Below are positions 1-11,486 of a stretch of 64,000 bases of DNA, one piece after another. The notes beneath the pieces are model-generated. The model was not told the origin of the DNA. It ran no database searches and was given only the letters and a program-made list of their open reading frames with translations. Every line of letters starts with the position of its first letter. The stretch's first letter is position 1. Made by a program: the position numbers and the translations under genes. The stretch is from contig CM070913.1 in assembly GCA_036417435.1 (NCBI GenBank), forward strand, positions 91,627,373 through 91,691,372, in the 5' to 3' direction. Source of the stretch: Inia geoffrensis. Taxonomy: Eukaryota > Chordata > Mammalia > Artiodactyla > Iniidae.

Positions 1-339
1 TTTGTACAATCTAGATGACCGGCATGGGTGTTAACTGTAGAATTTGATTAACACGGCTGCATGTTTAAAATTTTTTATAATAAAATGTTGGGGAAATATG
101 TATGCCTGAACTCCATCTGTTTTGAATCAGGATCTTTGGGGATATTAAATACTCTACAAAACTTTAACAAAAGCCCAAGCTAGTACACACACTGGAATTT
201 GTATTTGTTTTTCTAGGGAATGCGTGATGTTACATGAGCAGGAATGGCAGCTGTGTGCAGAGCAAAACACATTACAAACTACGCTGACGCCCATTCACTT
301 GTCTGACGGTGCGGAGGGTAGGGGGGAGATGCTATGGAC
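1..339. other. Unassigned sequence
   Basis: AT-leaning single-copy-looking sequence. I see no repeat signature, no usable ORF and no RNA gene. Confidence 0.5.
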
Positions 340-440
340 GCCCTTTTGAGAGGAGGAAGGTGATGTGTCCAAGCTCACACAGCAACTCAGCATCCGAGTT
401 ATAATGCACATCTGGGAATTGAGTTCACGGCTCTTCCCCG
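340..440 (+). mobile_element. Possible MIR fragment
   Basis: The order of a gagaggaggaagg block, then a 'ccaagctcacacagcaa' block, then 'ctgggaattgagttc' follows the MIR core (gaggaaactgaggc, aaggtcacacagct, ctgggattcgaac). Divergence is high, so this is tentative. A 142-codon ORF starting at 365 overlaps it and is probably fortuitous. Confidence 0.4.
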
Positions 441-1037
441 TATTTGGGAATCTAAGGTTTGCTGTATCGTTCTGGGTTCTCAGATATCAAATGACAGATG
501 ATGGGCTACGAAATGAAGTAAATGAGAGAGACCTGCAACTAAGGAAGCAGCAAAAGGTCAAAAGGATAGAAGCTACGAGGAAGCTTGATGCCAGAGAAGA
601 GGAGATGAAGACGCCAACCATTCCACTGTGGAGATGGCTCCACGTAGAGGTGGAACCAGAGGGACAGTGCAGCCTCTATAGGAGGGCAGATCATTTCCTC
701 ATCACATCTGCCAGGAGGTACGTATCAAGCCTACAGAGATCTTCCTGCCACCCAGAGTGTGTAAGGAAGTTTTTCAGAAGAACTGGTCATTGAAATGGAA
801 ATCCTCAGTTTCCCGGGCGATTTTCATCACATGAGCACGGTTGATGGTCCCTGCATTACTATGGTTTCCCCGCTGCTGTTTGTTGAAATTATGCGATGCT
901 CTTTGTTTACATGCAGCTGTTAGAAATCTCTCCAAAAATTAGTGAGTAAATAATTCTTTATGGTCAGAAGTGAAATGATTACAGGAGTTGGTTGGTAATA
1001 TAAATGGGCTGGGTGTCAAACAGGAAATAGGAAGTGA
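441..1037. other. Unassigned sequence
   Basis: Purine-rich in the first half and AT-rich near 880-1010. It includes most of the 365-793 ORF, which has no recognisable domain. I see no transposon signature. Confidence 0.45.
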
Positions 1038-1890
1038 TGGCACCAGTCAAAATGGCCATCATCAAAAAGTCTACAAACAATAAATGCTGCAGAGGGTGTG
1101 GAGAAAAGGGAACCCTCTTGCACTGCTGGTGGGAATGTAAATTGATACAGCCACTATGGAAAACATATGGAGGTTCCTTAAAAAACTAAAAATAGAACTA
1201 CCATACAACCCAGCAATCTCACTCCTGGGCATATACCCTGAGAAAACCATAATTCAAAAAGAGTCATGTACCACAATGTTCACTGCAGCTCTATTTACAA
1301 TAGCCAGGACATGGAAGCAACCTAAGTGTCCATCAACAGATGAATGGATAAAGAAGATGTGGCACATATATACAATGGAATATTCCTCAGCCATAAAAAG
1401 AAACAAAATTGAGTTATTTGTAGTGAGGTGGATGGACCTAGAGTCTGTCATACAGAGTGAGGTAAGTCAGAAAGAGAAAAACAAATACGTTATGCTAACA
1501 CATATATATGGAATCTGAATTTTTAAAAAAATGGTTCTTAAGAACCTAGGGGCAGGACAGGAATAAAGGCACAGACGTAGAGAATGGACTTGACACGGAG
1601 AGGGGGAAGGGTAAGCTGGGACGAAGTGACAGAGTAGCATTGACACATATATACTACGAAATATAAAACAGACAGCTAGTGGGAAGCAGCCGCTTAGCAC
1701 AGGGAGATCAGCTCGGTGCTTTGTGACCATCTAGAGGGGTGGGATAGGGGGAGTGGGAGGGAGACGCAAGAGGGAGGAGATATGGGGATATATGTATACG
1801 TATAGCTGATTCACTTTGCTATACAGCAGAAACTAACACTCCGTTGTAAAGCAATTATATTCCAATAAAGATGTCAAAAACAAAAAAAGA
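1038..1890 (+). mobile_element. 5'-truncated LINE-1, ORF2 end plus 3' UTR
   Basis: The element begins inside the last part of ORF2 ('caccagtcaaaatggccatc') and runs through the stop near 1518 into the L1 3' UTR. It ends at an AATAAA near 1864 and an A-rich tail. The same 3' UTR, with its 'gggaagcagccgc' block, recurs at 7708 and 22287. I found no convincing TSD. The copy is 5'-truncated and therefore dead. Confidence 0.9.
1156..1518 (+). pseudogene. L1 ORF2p C-terminal remnant
   Basis: This open frame encodes the extreme C-terminus of the L1 ORF2 protein, downstream of the endonuclease and reverse transcriptase domains. The recognisable part is the TDEWIKKMWHIYTMEY motif followed by the 'SAIKRNKIE' stretch. 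The intact protein is over 1,200 residues and only about 120 remain, so no activity is possible. The initiator Met is simply the first ATG in the surviving fragment. The frame persists because the insertion is fairly young, not because it is selected. Confidence 0.85.
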
Positions 1891-2247
1891 CAAATAAAAG
1901 GAATGGAAGAAAATACATCTGAGTTACTATACATGGAGTTGCCAGAGTGGCTGAATGAATGATGAATTGTGTCTTCTTTACCCTATTTTTGTTTTTTTAA
2001 TGATCAGCTATAGTCTTATAAAGACAAATGAGATTTAATTTTAAATATAGTTAAGAATGATGTCTCCAGAATCACATCCAAAAGGGAAAATAGAAATATC
2101 ACTTGTCATCAGCATTCGTGCGAACATTATCAGAATGACCTTCTTCAACTGTGCCCTACGATGTTGGATTAAAACAGGAAACTTCCTGGCAGCAGTGCAA
2201 ATGGTTTAAAAGAACTCACTCTTTTTTAGACAAGGGGGACATCCCTG
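1891..2247. other. Unassigned sequence
   Basis: AT-rich sequence between two L1 insertions. No ORF or known repeat recognised. Confidence 0.5.
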
Positions 2248-2988
2248 CCAGAAGTTCTGTTTTGTTTTCCTGATAAATTTATTTATTTTTATTCAATTTT
2301 TAATTGAAGTACAGTTCATTTACAATGTGTGTTAGTTTCTGGTGTATAGCAAAGCGATTCACTTGTGTATAAATATACATATGTATACATAGATACATAT
2401 ACACATATATACATATATTTATATACATATATGTAAATATATATATATATATATACACACACATTTTTTTCATATCCTTTTCCATTATGGTTTATTACAG
2501 GATATTGAATATAGTTCCTGGTGCTATATAGTAAATCCTTGTTGGTTATCTATTTTATATATAGTAGTGTGTATATGTTAATCCCAAACTCCTAATTTAT
2601 CCCTCCCCCTCCCTTTCCCCTTTGGTAACCATAAATTTGTTTTCTACCTCTGTGAGTCTGTTTCTGTTTTGTAGGTATATTGATTTGTATCATATTTTAG
2701 ATTCCACATATAAGCGATATCATATGATATTAGTCTTTCTCTTTCTGACTTAATTCACTTGGTATGAGAATCTCTAGGTCCATCCATGTTGCTGCAAATG
2801 GCATTATTTCATTCTTTTTTATGGCTGAGTAATTAATATTCCATTGTGCACATGTACCACATCTTCTTTATCCATTCACCTGTGGATGGATACTTAGGCT
2901 GTTTCCATGTCCTGGCTATTGTGAATAGTGCTGCTATGAACTTTGGGGTGCATTTTCATTTTGAATTAGAGTTTTCTCCAGAAGTTCT
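2248..2988 (-). mobile_element. LINE-1 3' fragment with intact TSD
   Basis: Reverse-strand L1: the tail side is near 2259, the 3' UTR follows, and ORF2-end sequence ('ccatccatgttgctgcaaatgg', seen reversed) lies near 2780-2960. An 11-bp direct repeat, ccagaagttct, sits at 2248-2258 and 2978-2988 and marks the target-site duplication. The insert is 5'-truncated. An AT-rich simple repeat occupies about 2370-2462. Confidence 0.9.
2370..2462. repeat. AT-rich imperfect (TA/TACA)n tract
   Basis: Alternating T/A sequence with TACATA interruptions, inside the L1 3' UTR. Probably a microsatellite grown from the L1 'atatatgtata' motif. Confidence 0.8.
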
Positions 2989-4149
2989 TTATCTTTGGGG
3001 AGGGTTGGGGAGGAATTGGTAACTGGCTACAGATACGAGAACAAATGCTCCAAATATATAGATAAATGTCTACGTCCAGCTGACCTTTTTGCTATTTTCT
3101 ACTCCAAGTCTAGATCCCCACACAGATTTTGACAATTAACTAGCACGGCAGGGAAGAATACTGCGACAGGCAATCCACACTCTTGAGGAAAGCCGTTTCC
3201 TTTCCACTTGGTTCTTCTGGGCCGGTGAAGGAGGCTGACCTTCACGGCTGGTTTAGTAAATTTACTGCCACAGTGAGCAGTGAGCAGAGAATGACCATAT
3301 CTCAACATAAAAACATTTATTTCAATCTCCCCAGTAGGACAGTCCATTAGGCAGTGAATCTCCTGTTGCAAGATTGGTGTGATCAGACGGACTTCATTGC
3401 CTGGGCTGTTCCTCAGACGTTTAGAGCACATTTCTCTCTTTTCTGAATTTCACCGTTTTTCATCATTTCCTCCTAAGACTATGTTCAATGATTCCCCCTT
3501 CTGTCTTTCTGGCTTCAAATCTGTTACATTATGTTCCCTTTTAGTTACCACTAAGGATACATATTTAGTTGGTTTCATCTTCCTTCATAAATCAATTTCT
3601 TCAGTATCTTGGTTCATGTGTTATTCTTTTTATTTTTATTTTTTTCCTCCTACAAACCCCTTCCGATTTGTGTGCATCTCTCTGATACTAAGGTGTCTGC
3701 AATGAAATGCACTTTTCCAGGTTTCATCTCATTTGCGAGTCTGAGATGAGCAAACCCTTCCCATAGCTCTCTGTCACAGCTCCCGAGACACTAAGAGAAG
3801 CCAGATCAGGGTGGTCCCCTTCCTGACACAGTCACCGCTGAAACAGATCTTTTTAACACACAGACACCCCAAAGTCTCTCTTAAAACATGCGAGGCCCCT
3901 GTTCCCACCAATTACCCGTTTTTCATATCACAAGTTCAATTTAAGGTGCAAATTCTTCCAAATGCCATTTCACTTTTTGCCTCTCTTTCTCATCACGCCC
4001 AAAGAAGAGGACAATGAATTTCACTCTGTTTCCTCCTGGCTGGCCATGTGAGAGATGAGGGTTGTATCACTTAGGGTAACGTTGCGGCGACTGTAGCAGA
4101 GACCAAAAGTAACAGTGTCTTCAATAAAATAGCAGTTCCTTTTTGATTT
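2989..4149. other. Unassigned sequence
   Basis: Includes a pyrimidine-rich stretch at about 3420-3700. Open frames of about 110 codons on each strand show no domain. I recognise no transposon here. Confidence 0.45.
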
Positions 4150-4228
4150 TTTCTATTTTTTAATTGAAGTATAGTTGATTTACAATGTTGTGTTCGTTTC
4201 AGGTGTACAGCAAAGTGATTCAGTTATC
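4150..4228 (-). mobile_element. Short LINE-1 3'-end fragment
   Basis: The 'ttaattgaagtatagttgatttac' to 'cagcaaagtgattcag' stretch is the terminal L1 3' UTR on the reverse strand. A reverse-strand SINE follows directly. I could not find L1 sequence continuing beyond the SINE, so the fragment is only about 80 bp. Confidence 0.75.
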
Positions 4229-4441
4229 TTTTATTTTTTATCTTTTTTTGCAGTACGCGGGCCTCTCACCGCCGCGGCCTCTCCCGTTGCGGAGCACAGG
4301 CTCCGGACGCGCAGGCCCAGAGGCCATGGCTCACGGGCACAGCCGCTCCGCGGCATGTGGGATCCCCCCGGACCGGGGCACGAACCCATGTCCCCCGCAT
4401 CGGCAGGCGGACTCCCAACCACTGCGCCACCAGGGAAGCCC
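4229..4441 (-). mobile_element. CHR-type tRNA-derived SINE, short form
   Basis: Reverse copy of the window's commonest SINE. Read on the minus strand it has the promoter A-box region (tggcgcagtggttg) and B-box region (gggttcgtgcccc) of a tRNA-derived SINE, a GC-rich body and an A-tail, which appears as T-rich sequence at 4229-4250. RNA polymerase III transcription and L1-supplied retrotransposition are known for such SINEs. Three overlapping ORFs of 63-93 aa here are SINE sequence, not genes. Confidence 0.95.
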
Positions 4442-5086
4442 TGAATGGATCATTTTGGTTGCTTAAGAGTTAATTGAAAAAATGAATGAAAAAATCATCT
4501 TTCCATAAGAAATTCGAGATGGACCCAGGCTGACAGTGAAATTCAGCACCAACAACAAAAGTGTCCTGAGTGAGGAACCTAGAGAATCCGCACTGATCAA
4601 GTTGAATATGGATGTAACATCTGAAAAACAAAAATGGCTTTCATTGCTCTAAATCACATTATTTGTTCTAGTTTCCACTGTAAAAAGTAGCATATTTCCC
4701 TGAATCTAAGACACCACCTATTTGCAAGACGTGTGATTGTTCATGTATGACTAGGAAGGCAAAAATACTGCTGAATCTAATTGTAAGACACCACCGAGTA
4801 TTAACATCCATCTGATTTCAGGGGTGAGAAAAGAGTGACTTGGAATTCGTAAAAAATCGTGAAATGTCTTGCTTTCCTGTCACAGAACGCGTTCTATCCC
4901 CCAGTTTTACTGATCAGCTTTCTAGACGGAACAATAGGTCGTGAGAAAAACTAAAAGGCAACCCCAAATTACAGACTGTTGAAAGACTACTCTTGCCTAT
5001 CCTAAGTACTATGAAATTAGCTTTGCCTTGAAATCTCCCATTTCACAGGATAATCCAGTAGTCCTACAGAATTTGGCAATACCTTT
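4442..5086. other. Unassigned sequence with a short internal repeat
   Basis: Mostly unrecognised. A motif 'ctgaatctaagacaccacc' near 4700-4718 recurs as 'ctgaatctaattgtaagacaccacc' at about 4771-4795. It may be a relic of an old DNA transposon that I cannot name. Confidence 0.35.
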
Positions 5087-5782
5087 CCTTTGGCCCACAT
5101 TTTTTTTTAAGTTTATAAAAATTTTTTTTAATTTTTTAATTTAATTTATTTTATTTTTGGCTGCATTGGGTCTTCTTTGCCGCGCACAGGCTTTCTCTAG
5201 TTGCAGTGAGCGGGGGCTACTCTTCGTTGCAGTGCACGGGCTTCTCATTGCGGTGGCTTCTCTTGTTGTGGAGCACGGGCTCTAGGCACATGGGCTCAGT
5301 AGCTGTGGCACGTGGGCTCAGCAGTTGTGGCTCGCGGGCTCTAGAGCACAGGCTCAGTGGTTGTGGCACATGGGCTTAGTTGCTCTGCGGCATGTGGGAT
5401 CTTCCTGGACCAGGGCTCGAACCCGTGTCCACTGCATTGGCAGGTGGATTCTTAACCACTGCCCCACCAGGGAAGCCTCTATAAAAATTTTTTAAATTTA
5501 TTTTTATTTGAAGTATAATTGATTTACAATGTTGCATTAATTTCTGCCATGCAGCAAAGTGAGTCAGTTATACGTATATATACCTTGTTTTTCATATTCT
5601 TTTTCATTGTGGTTTATCATAGGATATTGAATATAGTTCCCAGTGCTATACAGTAGGATCTTGTTGTTTATCCATTCTATATGTAATAGTTTGTATCTAC
5701 TAACCCCAAACTCTCAGTTCATCCCTCCCCCACTCCCATCCCCCTTGGTAACCACAAGTTTATTCTCTATGCCTTTGACCCA
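5087..5782 (-). mobile_element. LINE-1 3' fragment interrupted by a SINE
   Basis: Reverse-strand L1 3' UTR. Its T-rich tail begins near 5098 and its body resumes at 5494-5771 ('gaagtataattgatttac', 'ttggtaaccacaag'). Flanking repeats cctttggccca (5087-5097) and cctttgaccca (5772-5782) differ at one base and fit the L1 TSD. A long-form SINE sits in the tail. Confidence 0.85.
5128..5479 (-). mobile_element. CHR-type SINE, long form
   Basis: A longer relative of the common SINE, about 340 bp. It keeps the 3' half 'ggctgcattgggtcttc...' that the short form lacks. It is bounded by a perfect 14-bp TSD, tataaaaatttttt, at 5114-5127 and 5480-5493. The TSD lies within the L1 tail, so the SINE inserted after the L1. 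Confidence 0.93.
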
Positions 5783-5814
5783 ACTTTTAAGTATTTATTA
5801 GGCAGCTGTGTTTA

Positions 5815-6100
5815 CAGATGTCTGAAAGGATATGGGCACAAGAATATTCTGCAGCACTACATGAAATGAAGACTGAAGACAAGCTACATATCCAACAGTC
5901 GGTGACGGATGACATAAATCATGGTACATTTACCCAGTACACTACTACCCACCTGTTAAAAAGAATGAGTCAGCCCTATGTGTTCTGATATGGAGCTTAC
6001 GTGGAAATACCATGTAAGATACATTGTTAGTGGACACAAAGCAAGATGTGGAACTGTGCTTTATTAATATGCATGAAGACAGAATGAGGATTATACAATA
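5815..6100 (+). mobile_element. Old L1 (L1M-type) 3' region, 5' part
   Basis: Degraded old L1: an 'attctgcagcactac' block, a 'ttaaaaagaatgag' block and a 'aagcaagatgtggaac' block appear in the order of mammalian L1M ORF2 end and 3' UTR. It resumes at 6414 after the Tigger-like insertion. Confidence 0.65.
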
Positions 6101-6413
6101 CAGTTGACCCTTGAACAATGCAGAGGCTGAGGCAGTGATCCTCTGTGCAGTCAAAAATCTGCAGATAACTCCGTGGGCCTCCGTATCCACGGTTCCTCCA
6201 CAATCTCAGATTCAGCCAATTGCTGATGTAGTAATCACAGTACTTGTGGCTAAAACATGAACCGTGAAAGCCCAGAAAGAAGTGAGCCCCTTGTTTTTGG
6301 TAGGAGGCCTTGGAAATCTGTCAAAATGGAACCTTTAAAGCTTTCTGATCGAAAAGAGTTCAAATATAAGTGGACCCGTGCAGTTCAAACCCATGTTGTT
6401 CAAGGGTCAATTG
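6101..6413. mobile_element. Tigger-like (TcMar) non-autonomous DNA transposon
   Basis: Terminal inverted repeats are visible: cagttgacccttgaacaa at the left end, and its near-exact reverse complement ttgttcaagggtcaattg at the right end. The left flank is TA, as expected for a TcMar target site; the right flank reads TC, probably a mutated TA. No transposase frame is present in 313 bp. It resembles MER2-type Tigger MITEs. Confidence 0.85.
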
Positions 6414-6650
6414 TCTATACAACTACATAATCTTGTATAATCCTTATATATAACATGGATTATATGTAGGTAAAAGCAGATGTCTCAAAGGAGAGACCCA
6501 AGGAAAAGGACACAGCTCAGAAACTGGATGACTGGGCGACGCTGGATAGAGGATTCTTCTGATAGCATATATCTTTGTACCTTGTACTTTTTTCATGTAT
6601 ATATATACTGCGTACTCAATAAGGGAAGGGAAGCAGGGAGATGAAAGCCA
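6414..6650 (+). mobile_element. Old L1 (L1M-type) 3' region, 3' part
   Basis: Continuation of the 5815-6100 element. The 'ctggatagaggattcttct' and 'ctttgtaccttgtactttttt' blocks correspond to the end of old L1 3' UTRs. Confidence 0.6.
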
Positions 6651-7707
6651 GAACACATTCCCCAGTTGGCGTGAAATCATGTCCAGGAGTACCTAGAGCC
6701 CTTTGAGGTTTGGGTCTCGTGAAGTTTCTTTCAACAGTCAGAATACACATGTCGTAAGACCAAAGACCAATCACTACGAAAACAGGTTAACTGGTGAGAG
6801 ACAAGGGTACATATATGGTCAGGGAAGTCAAATGTTTCAAACGTCTCTCGTTCTGACTTGCAACATACAAGCTGGTAGGGTCCCAGACAGCACAATGATG
6901 GTGAAGGAAGCTTTCCCTTACGGCACACTGGTAAAACTACACCGACTCAAGGACAGAAGATGAAAACGCCATGTGGCCCCAGATATTTTATGATGCTGTA
7001 AAAATTCCATTAAGCAGCATGGAAGAAAGGCAAGTAAAACTGGTCACATACGTTGGCCGAACTCATGTGTTTTAATATATCAATGAAATAAATCAGGCCT
7101 CAGACACCTGGAAGCCAGAAAAGGCTTGGACTGATTTTAAATGTACGGGAAAGTGGATGGGTAGCAAAGAGGCAGGGAAAGAGTAGTCTGAGTTAAGAGA
7201 AAAAATATTGGTGCCAAACACTAACAAATTATGCTTTTGGGTTTGGGGGGAAACCAGCAATTCTCAAAGCGTGAAGACCAACTTCTGAGTGGAAGAGCTT
7301 GCTCCTTAGTTGCTCAGTATTCACTATTTTAGGCTAAAATAAATAAGCATGGTGCTGAATTTCAAGGCTATACTTCTCACCTTCAATCCTCGGGAGGTAT
7401 AAGCAAGGGCATCTGTGATCAAATGTCATAGGGAACTCCTCCACTCGACAGGGCGTTTTCTAAAATATTAAGTTCCTTAAAGCTTCTAGGGTTTTTAAAG
7501 CTTGCATGATTTCAGCTACTGTTCACCAGTGCCCTTCCTTCCTTTCCCTTACCTCGCCACGTATCACCCTGATCTTAAGCCACCGCCTATTATGTATCAT
7601 TTGATGTCAGACTGAGAGAAATCCTTAGAGGTCCCATTTTGACAGCTTTCCAAGGCCTTACCGAAAACAAGGGACTTGCTTCTGGGCTTTCCTGGTTCGT
7701 GTTTAAG
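6651..7707. other. Unassigned sequence
   Basis: No repeat signature and no domain in the short ORFs (86 aa at 6703-6963 and smaller ones). Single-copy-looking. Confidence 0.45.
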
Positions 7708-7983
7708 CTGTGACCAAGTGAGAGAGTGGCACAGACATATATACACTACCAAATGTAAAACAGATAGCTAGTGGGAAGCAGCCGCATAGCACAGGGAGAT
7801 CAGCTCGGTGCTTTGTGACCACCTGGAGGGGTGGGATAGGGAGGGTGGGAAGGAGACGTGAGAGGGAGGGGATATGGGGATATATGTATATGTATAGCTG
7901 ATTCACTTTGTAATAAAGCAGAAACTAACACACCATTGTAAAGCAATTATACTCCAATAAAGATGTTAAAAAAAAAAAAAAAA
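7708..7983 (+). mobile_element. LINE-1 3' UTR fragment
   Basis: Contains the 'ggtgctttgtgaccacctgg' block, the terminal 'ttgtaaagcaattatactcc' block, AATAAA near 7956 and a poly(A) run to about 7983. This is the same subfamily as the copies at 1038 and 22287. It is heavily 5'-truncated, and no TSD is visible. Confidence 0.92.
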
Positions 7984-8995
7984 GCCATGGGGGGGGGAAG
8001 GTTAAAGGTGAAAGCTGGGCAGCCTGTCTCTGTTTATTACAACCACACTGTGAGTTAAGAATGTGCAAACATCTACCCATATCTCAATATCCTATCTTCC
8101 CCCCAAAACAAATACTGATGCCAGGACATATTGATGTAGCTATCAAGAATCTCTTTAAATTTTGCTTCTAAAAGCAGACAGCAGTAAGGCCTGGATGCTG
8201 CTGGCTTATTTAAACGTAGGGAGGAGACAATGACAAAATGAAAAGCACAAGAAAAAATAGTTGAAGACCAGAAAAAAGGAACACAGGAGGGGAGAGGGAA
8301 GTTGAGGTAATATTGGGGGTTTATACCAGTCACCTCCGACTCTCATGACATCAGCTTTCTGGCCTAGTGACTGCATTTCTTTGGGCCTAGTATTGATTTC
8401 AGTCACAGGGACGTATGCTATTTTTGATTCAGAACATCACAGATATCATCATTTCCAGACCTGACCCAATCGTCCAGTCTCTGGTAATTGTTTTCAGTTG
8501 AACGAGGAAAGAAAAGATGCATTCAAATCACTATAAGGCAACTAACCAATCGGAAAATGACATAGATAGGAAAACTCCCTCCCTCATGCCTGAATCATTA
8601 TCATACTTAGATGCTGAAGCACTGAGATTTAATTATCATTGTCGTTATCTAAGCTTGACTAGCTGCAAATGAATTTCAAGTTCCAGGTACACATCCAAGG
8701 CACAAAATTAAGATGCTGTCAGCAGACTTAATATTAAACAATACAAACGCATACCTTCCTAAGAAAATAGTTCTAATTAAAACAGCCTTGCCCTTGGGCG
8801 AGAGAAGGGGAGTGAACACTTGGAGACGTGAGATATCAATTTCAGGACAAAGATTTTTCCCACTTGAGTGACCTATCCACATACGAATTTTAGAATTTTC
8901 CGCTTCATAGTGTAGATATTTATAAAATTGAATCATTTTTCCTTAAAATTTTCCCTATTTTAAGGAAAATCCAAGACAAACCCAAGAAGACCTCG
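7984..8995. other. Unassigned sequence
   Basis: A G-run near 7989-7997 follows the L1 tail. The rest is AT-leaning and shows no recognised repeat or gene signal. Confidence 0.45.
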
Positions 8996-9667
8996 ATGGG
9001 ACTTACTCTTAAAGCCTCTCATCATCGGTCCTCTTTCAGATTTTTTTCTCACGTATTTTGTAGTTTGTGTTCTGTGTCACGCAAAAAAACACATCAATGT
9101 GTCAGTGAAGACTTAAACATGATGCGTGTGATTATAAAAGTGACGTGCACTTGTGGGGACATTACTGTGGATTTCCTCTCTTACGGGTTCATCCCTAAAC
9201 AACGTACATGGACAAAATACAAAGTAGGAGACAACTGGAAAAGGACACACAGATGCCTCACTTTAAATCCTCAACATTCTATGAAGGTTCTAACTTCTCT
9301 CTCACCTCCAGGAAAAAAAAACGACCTTGTGGCATCTTATAATTCTCCTGAACAGTCCTTGATTGACACTTGGATCTCAGGGCTAGAAAATTCTCTAGTT
9401 TCTTTTGTAATAACTTCATACCTCCTACACAGCTGCTCAATTATTAATGGGGCAATTAGGGCTCCAGATATAGTATTTGTATTTAGAGAGAAAAATGTGC
9501 TGATTAGCAAACACTCATTTGGAAGCCTCGAGAGTCACGTTTCCCACTGTAAATTAATAACCAGGCAATGGAGTTTTTCATATATCCCTATTTTTACGGG
9601 TTGGGGTTCTCGGTTGCAGTCAGCAGCAGCCATATTGAACCTGTGGAGGCCAGATAACCAGGCTTAG
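8996..9667 (+). other. Unexplained 223-codon ORF, probably non-coding
   Basis: This is the longest uninterrupted frame in the window and the only long one outside recognised repeats. The translation is rich in Ser, Leu and Ile. It has no signal peptide, membrane segment or domain I know. I see no splice sites in frame, CpG-rich promoter or nearby poly(A) signal that would support a gene. In 64 kb read in six frames, an ORF this long is uncommon but possible by chance. I list it so it can be checked, not as a gene call. Confidence 0.15.
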
Positions 9668-10799
9668 TTGCTTGGAAGCCAGAAACAAGGCAGCCGGGAA
9701 AAAGGCTCTGCCCTCCCCCAGAACTGTTGTGGCAAAACAATATCACAGCAGATGTGACTCCTTCTGTGCAGCTGTACAGGCTACGGATTAGATGACACAC
9801 AAACCAACAGAGCCGGCTAGGAAGGAGCAGACTCTCAGCCACCATGCTTCGTAATTTCTCTGCACAGGGTAACCCGAGCGTTTACGGTGCTCACTTCTCC
9901 CCCTCGGTCTTGTGAGCCGTGTCTCCTCGGGAGAGCAGGTTAGAGACGGAATCCTAGCTACGAAGGCCTTTGGGAAATGTCACTTTAGGTTTTTTTTTTT
10001 CATCCTTCACAGTATAAAAGGAAAGCTGGAAGGGAGTCAGAGTGGGTGTGGATGGAGACAAACTATAGATGCCTCTACAGGCTTTCTTGAGTAAAACCTG
10101 GGGCAACTTGGCAAGGAAGATGTAGAAGGATGGGCCACGTGGGGAAGCTGCTAAAATTCGCCTGTATCCATGAGGTGGTATAGATTTTCTCAGTTACCAG
10201 CTTGCTTAGAGAGAAGCCTGCAGAGAAACTGAGCAGGGACGTAGCTTTGATGGGAGTGGATGACAGTTGAGCAGCAGGCTGAACAAGATGGAACCCGTGA
10301 GCACACCAGCATCGCCCTCCATCACTCCAACCCAAGACAGGTACTACCAAGCTGCCTGAAACTTAGAAGCAGCTTCCTGGAAAGGGCAAAGAGAACTCCA
10401 AAAGAATTGACCCAAAGAACCACACTGAATTACCTACGACCGACTGAGATGACTTTTCTGCCGCTTGGGTAAAAAGAAGGGGGCAAGAAAGAGAAATTAC
10501 CTTAAATTTGGAGGAGTACAACGGCACCTCTTACGTACCTGAGTATATCATCTGACGTAAGCACCCTCTACAAAAATGCCTGGTGTAGAGTGTAACTCTC
10601 AGAATGAAGCCTTATTCGAAAGCAGGCGTTTGTCCATAGAAAGGGCAGTAAATGCAACTGTTCCTTTGCATTTCCAATGAGGCTTTATTACGCTTTTCCG
10701 CCGTGGTTGGTTTCCTTGTCTCTCTTGGCCATGAAGAAAGAGACTTTGTTCTCATCTTTGTATCTCCAGCACTAACATAGTTCCTGGCTTTTCGAGCAC
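9668..10799. other. Unassigned sequence with a possible L2 trace
   Basis: Largely single-copy-looking. At about 10740-10800, 'tctttgtatctccagcac...catagttcctggc' resembles the L2 3' end. The A/T homopolymers are short. No gene signal. Confidence 0.4.
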
Positions 10800-11370
10800 A
10801 GGTGGTCCCCACGTTTACCCTGAACAAGAATCCACGGGAAGAACTCAGAGAACTCAATAAAGCTGTTACACTCACAGTTACGGTTTATCACAATAAAAGG
10901 ACGCAGACTAAAATCAGCAATGGGGAAAGATGCGTAAGGGCAGGGTCCAGGGGCGACGAGATGTAGGGCATCCTGTGGTCCTCTCCAGCGGAGCCATACA
11001 GACAGTGTGTATTGCTCCCATCAATGATGTGTGATAATATGCATGCAGTATCGCCAGCCAGGGAAGCCCACCTGAAGCTTGGTGTCCAAAGAGCTGACGG
11101 GAGTTTGGTTCCACAGGCACGGCGGACCTTAGTCTTCATGTCTTAGAGACTTAGCCTCTAAGTCTCTCACCTTAGTCTTAGCTGCTCCAAAGATGGAGGT
11201 GATATCGTCCAGGCGGATCAAAGGCTCTGCCATAAATCATACTGTTGGCATGGACTACCCGGCATGGCCCAAGGTCCCCAGGTAAACAAAGATTCTCACC
11301 AGGCAGCACATTCCAAGGGCTTAAAGGCTGCGCCCCAGGAGCTGGAGACGTAGGACCAAAACTGTCTTCT
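10800..11370 (-). mobile_element. Probable ERVL-type LTR
   Basis: Features recalling mammalian ERV LTRs, read on the minus strand: 'gtaactgtgagtgtaacagc' near 10855-10880 and 'cccttggaatgtgctgcctgg' near 11300. I cannot assign a family, and no TG...CA termini or TSD are clear. No retroviral protein-coding sequence is present. Confidence 0.5.
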
Positions 11371-11486
11371 GACAAGGCTAATATTCTACTGCACCATTCA
11401 GTGTTTGTTGGATAAACAGAATCTCTGACAAATGAAGAAATGCATGAGTGCATGAACGAATGACCAACTCCAAAGTACATTAAATA

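Noticed and set aside
4229..4441. Functional tRNA gene at SINE heads
   Set aside because: A- and B-box sequences are present, but no cloverleaf with acceptor stem pairing; they are tRNA-derived SINEs. The same applies to all other SINE copies.
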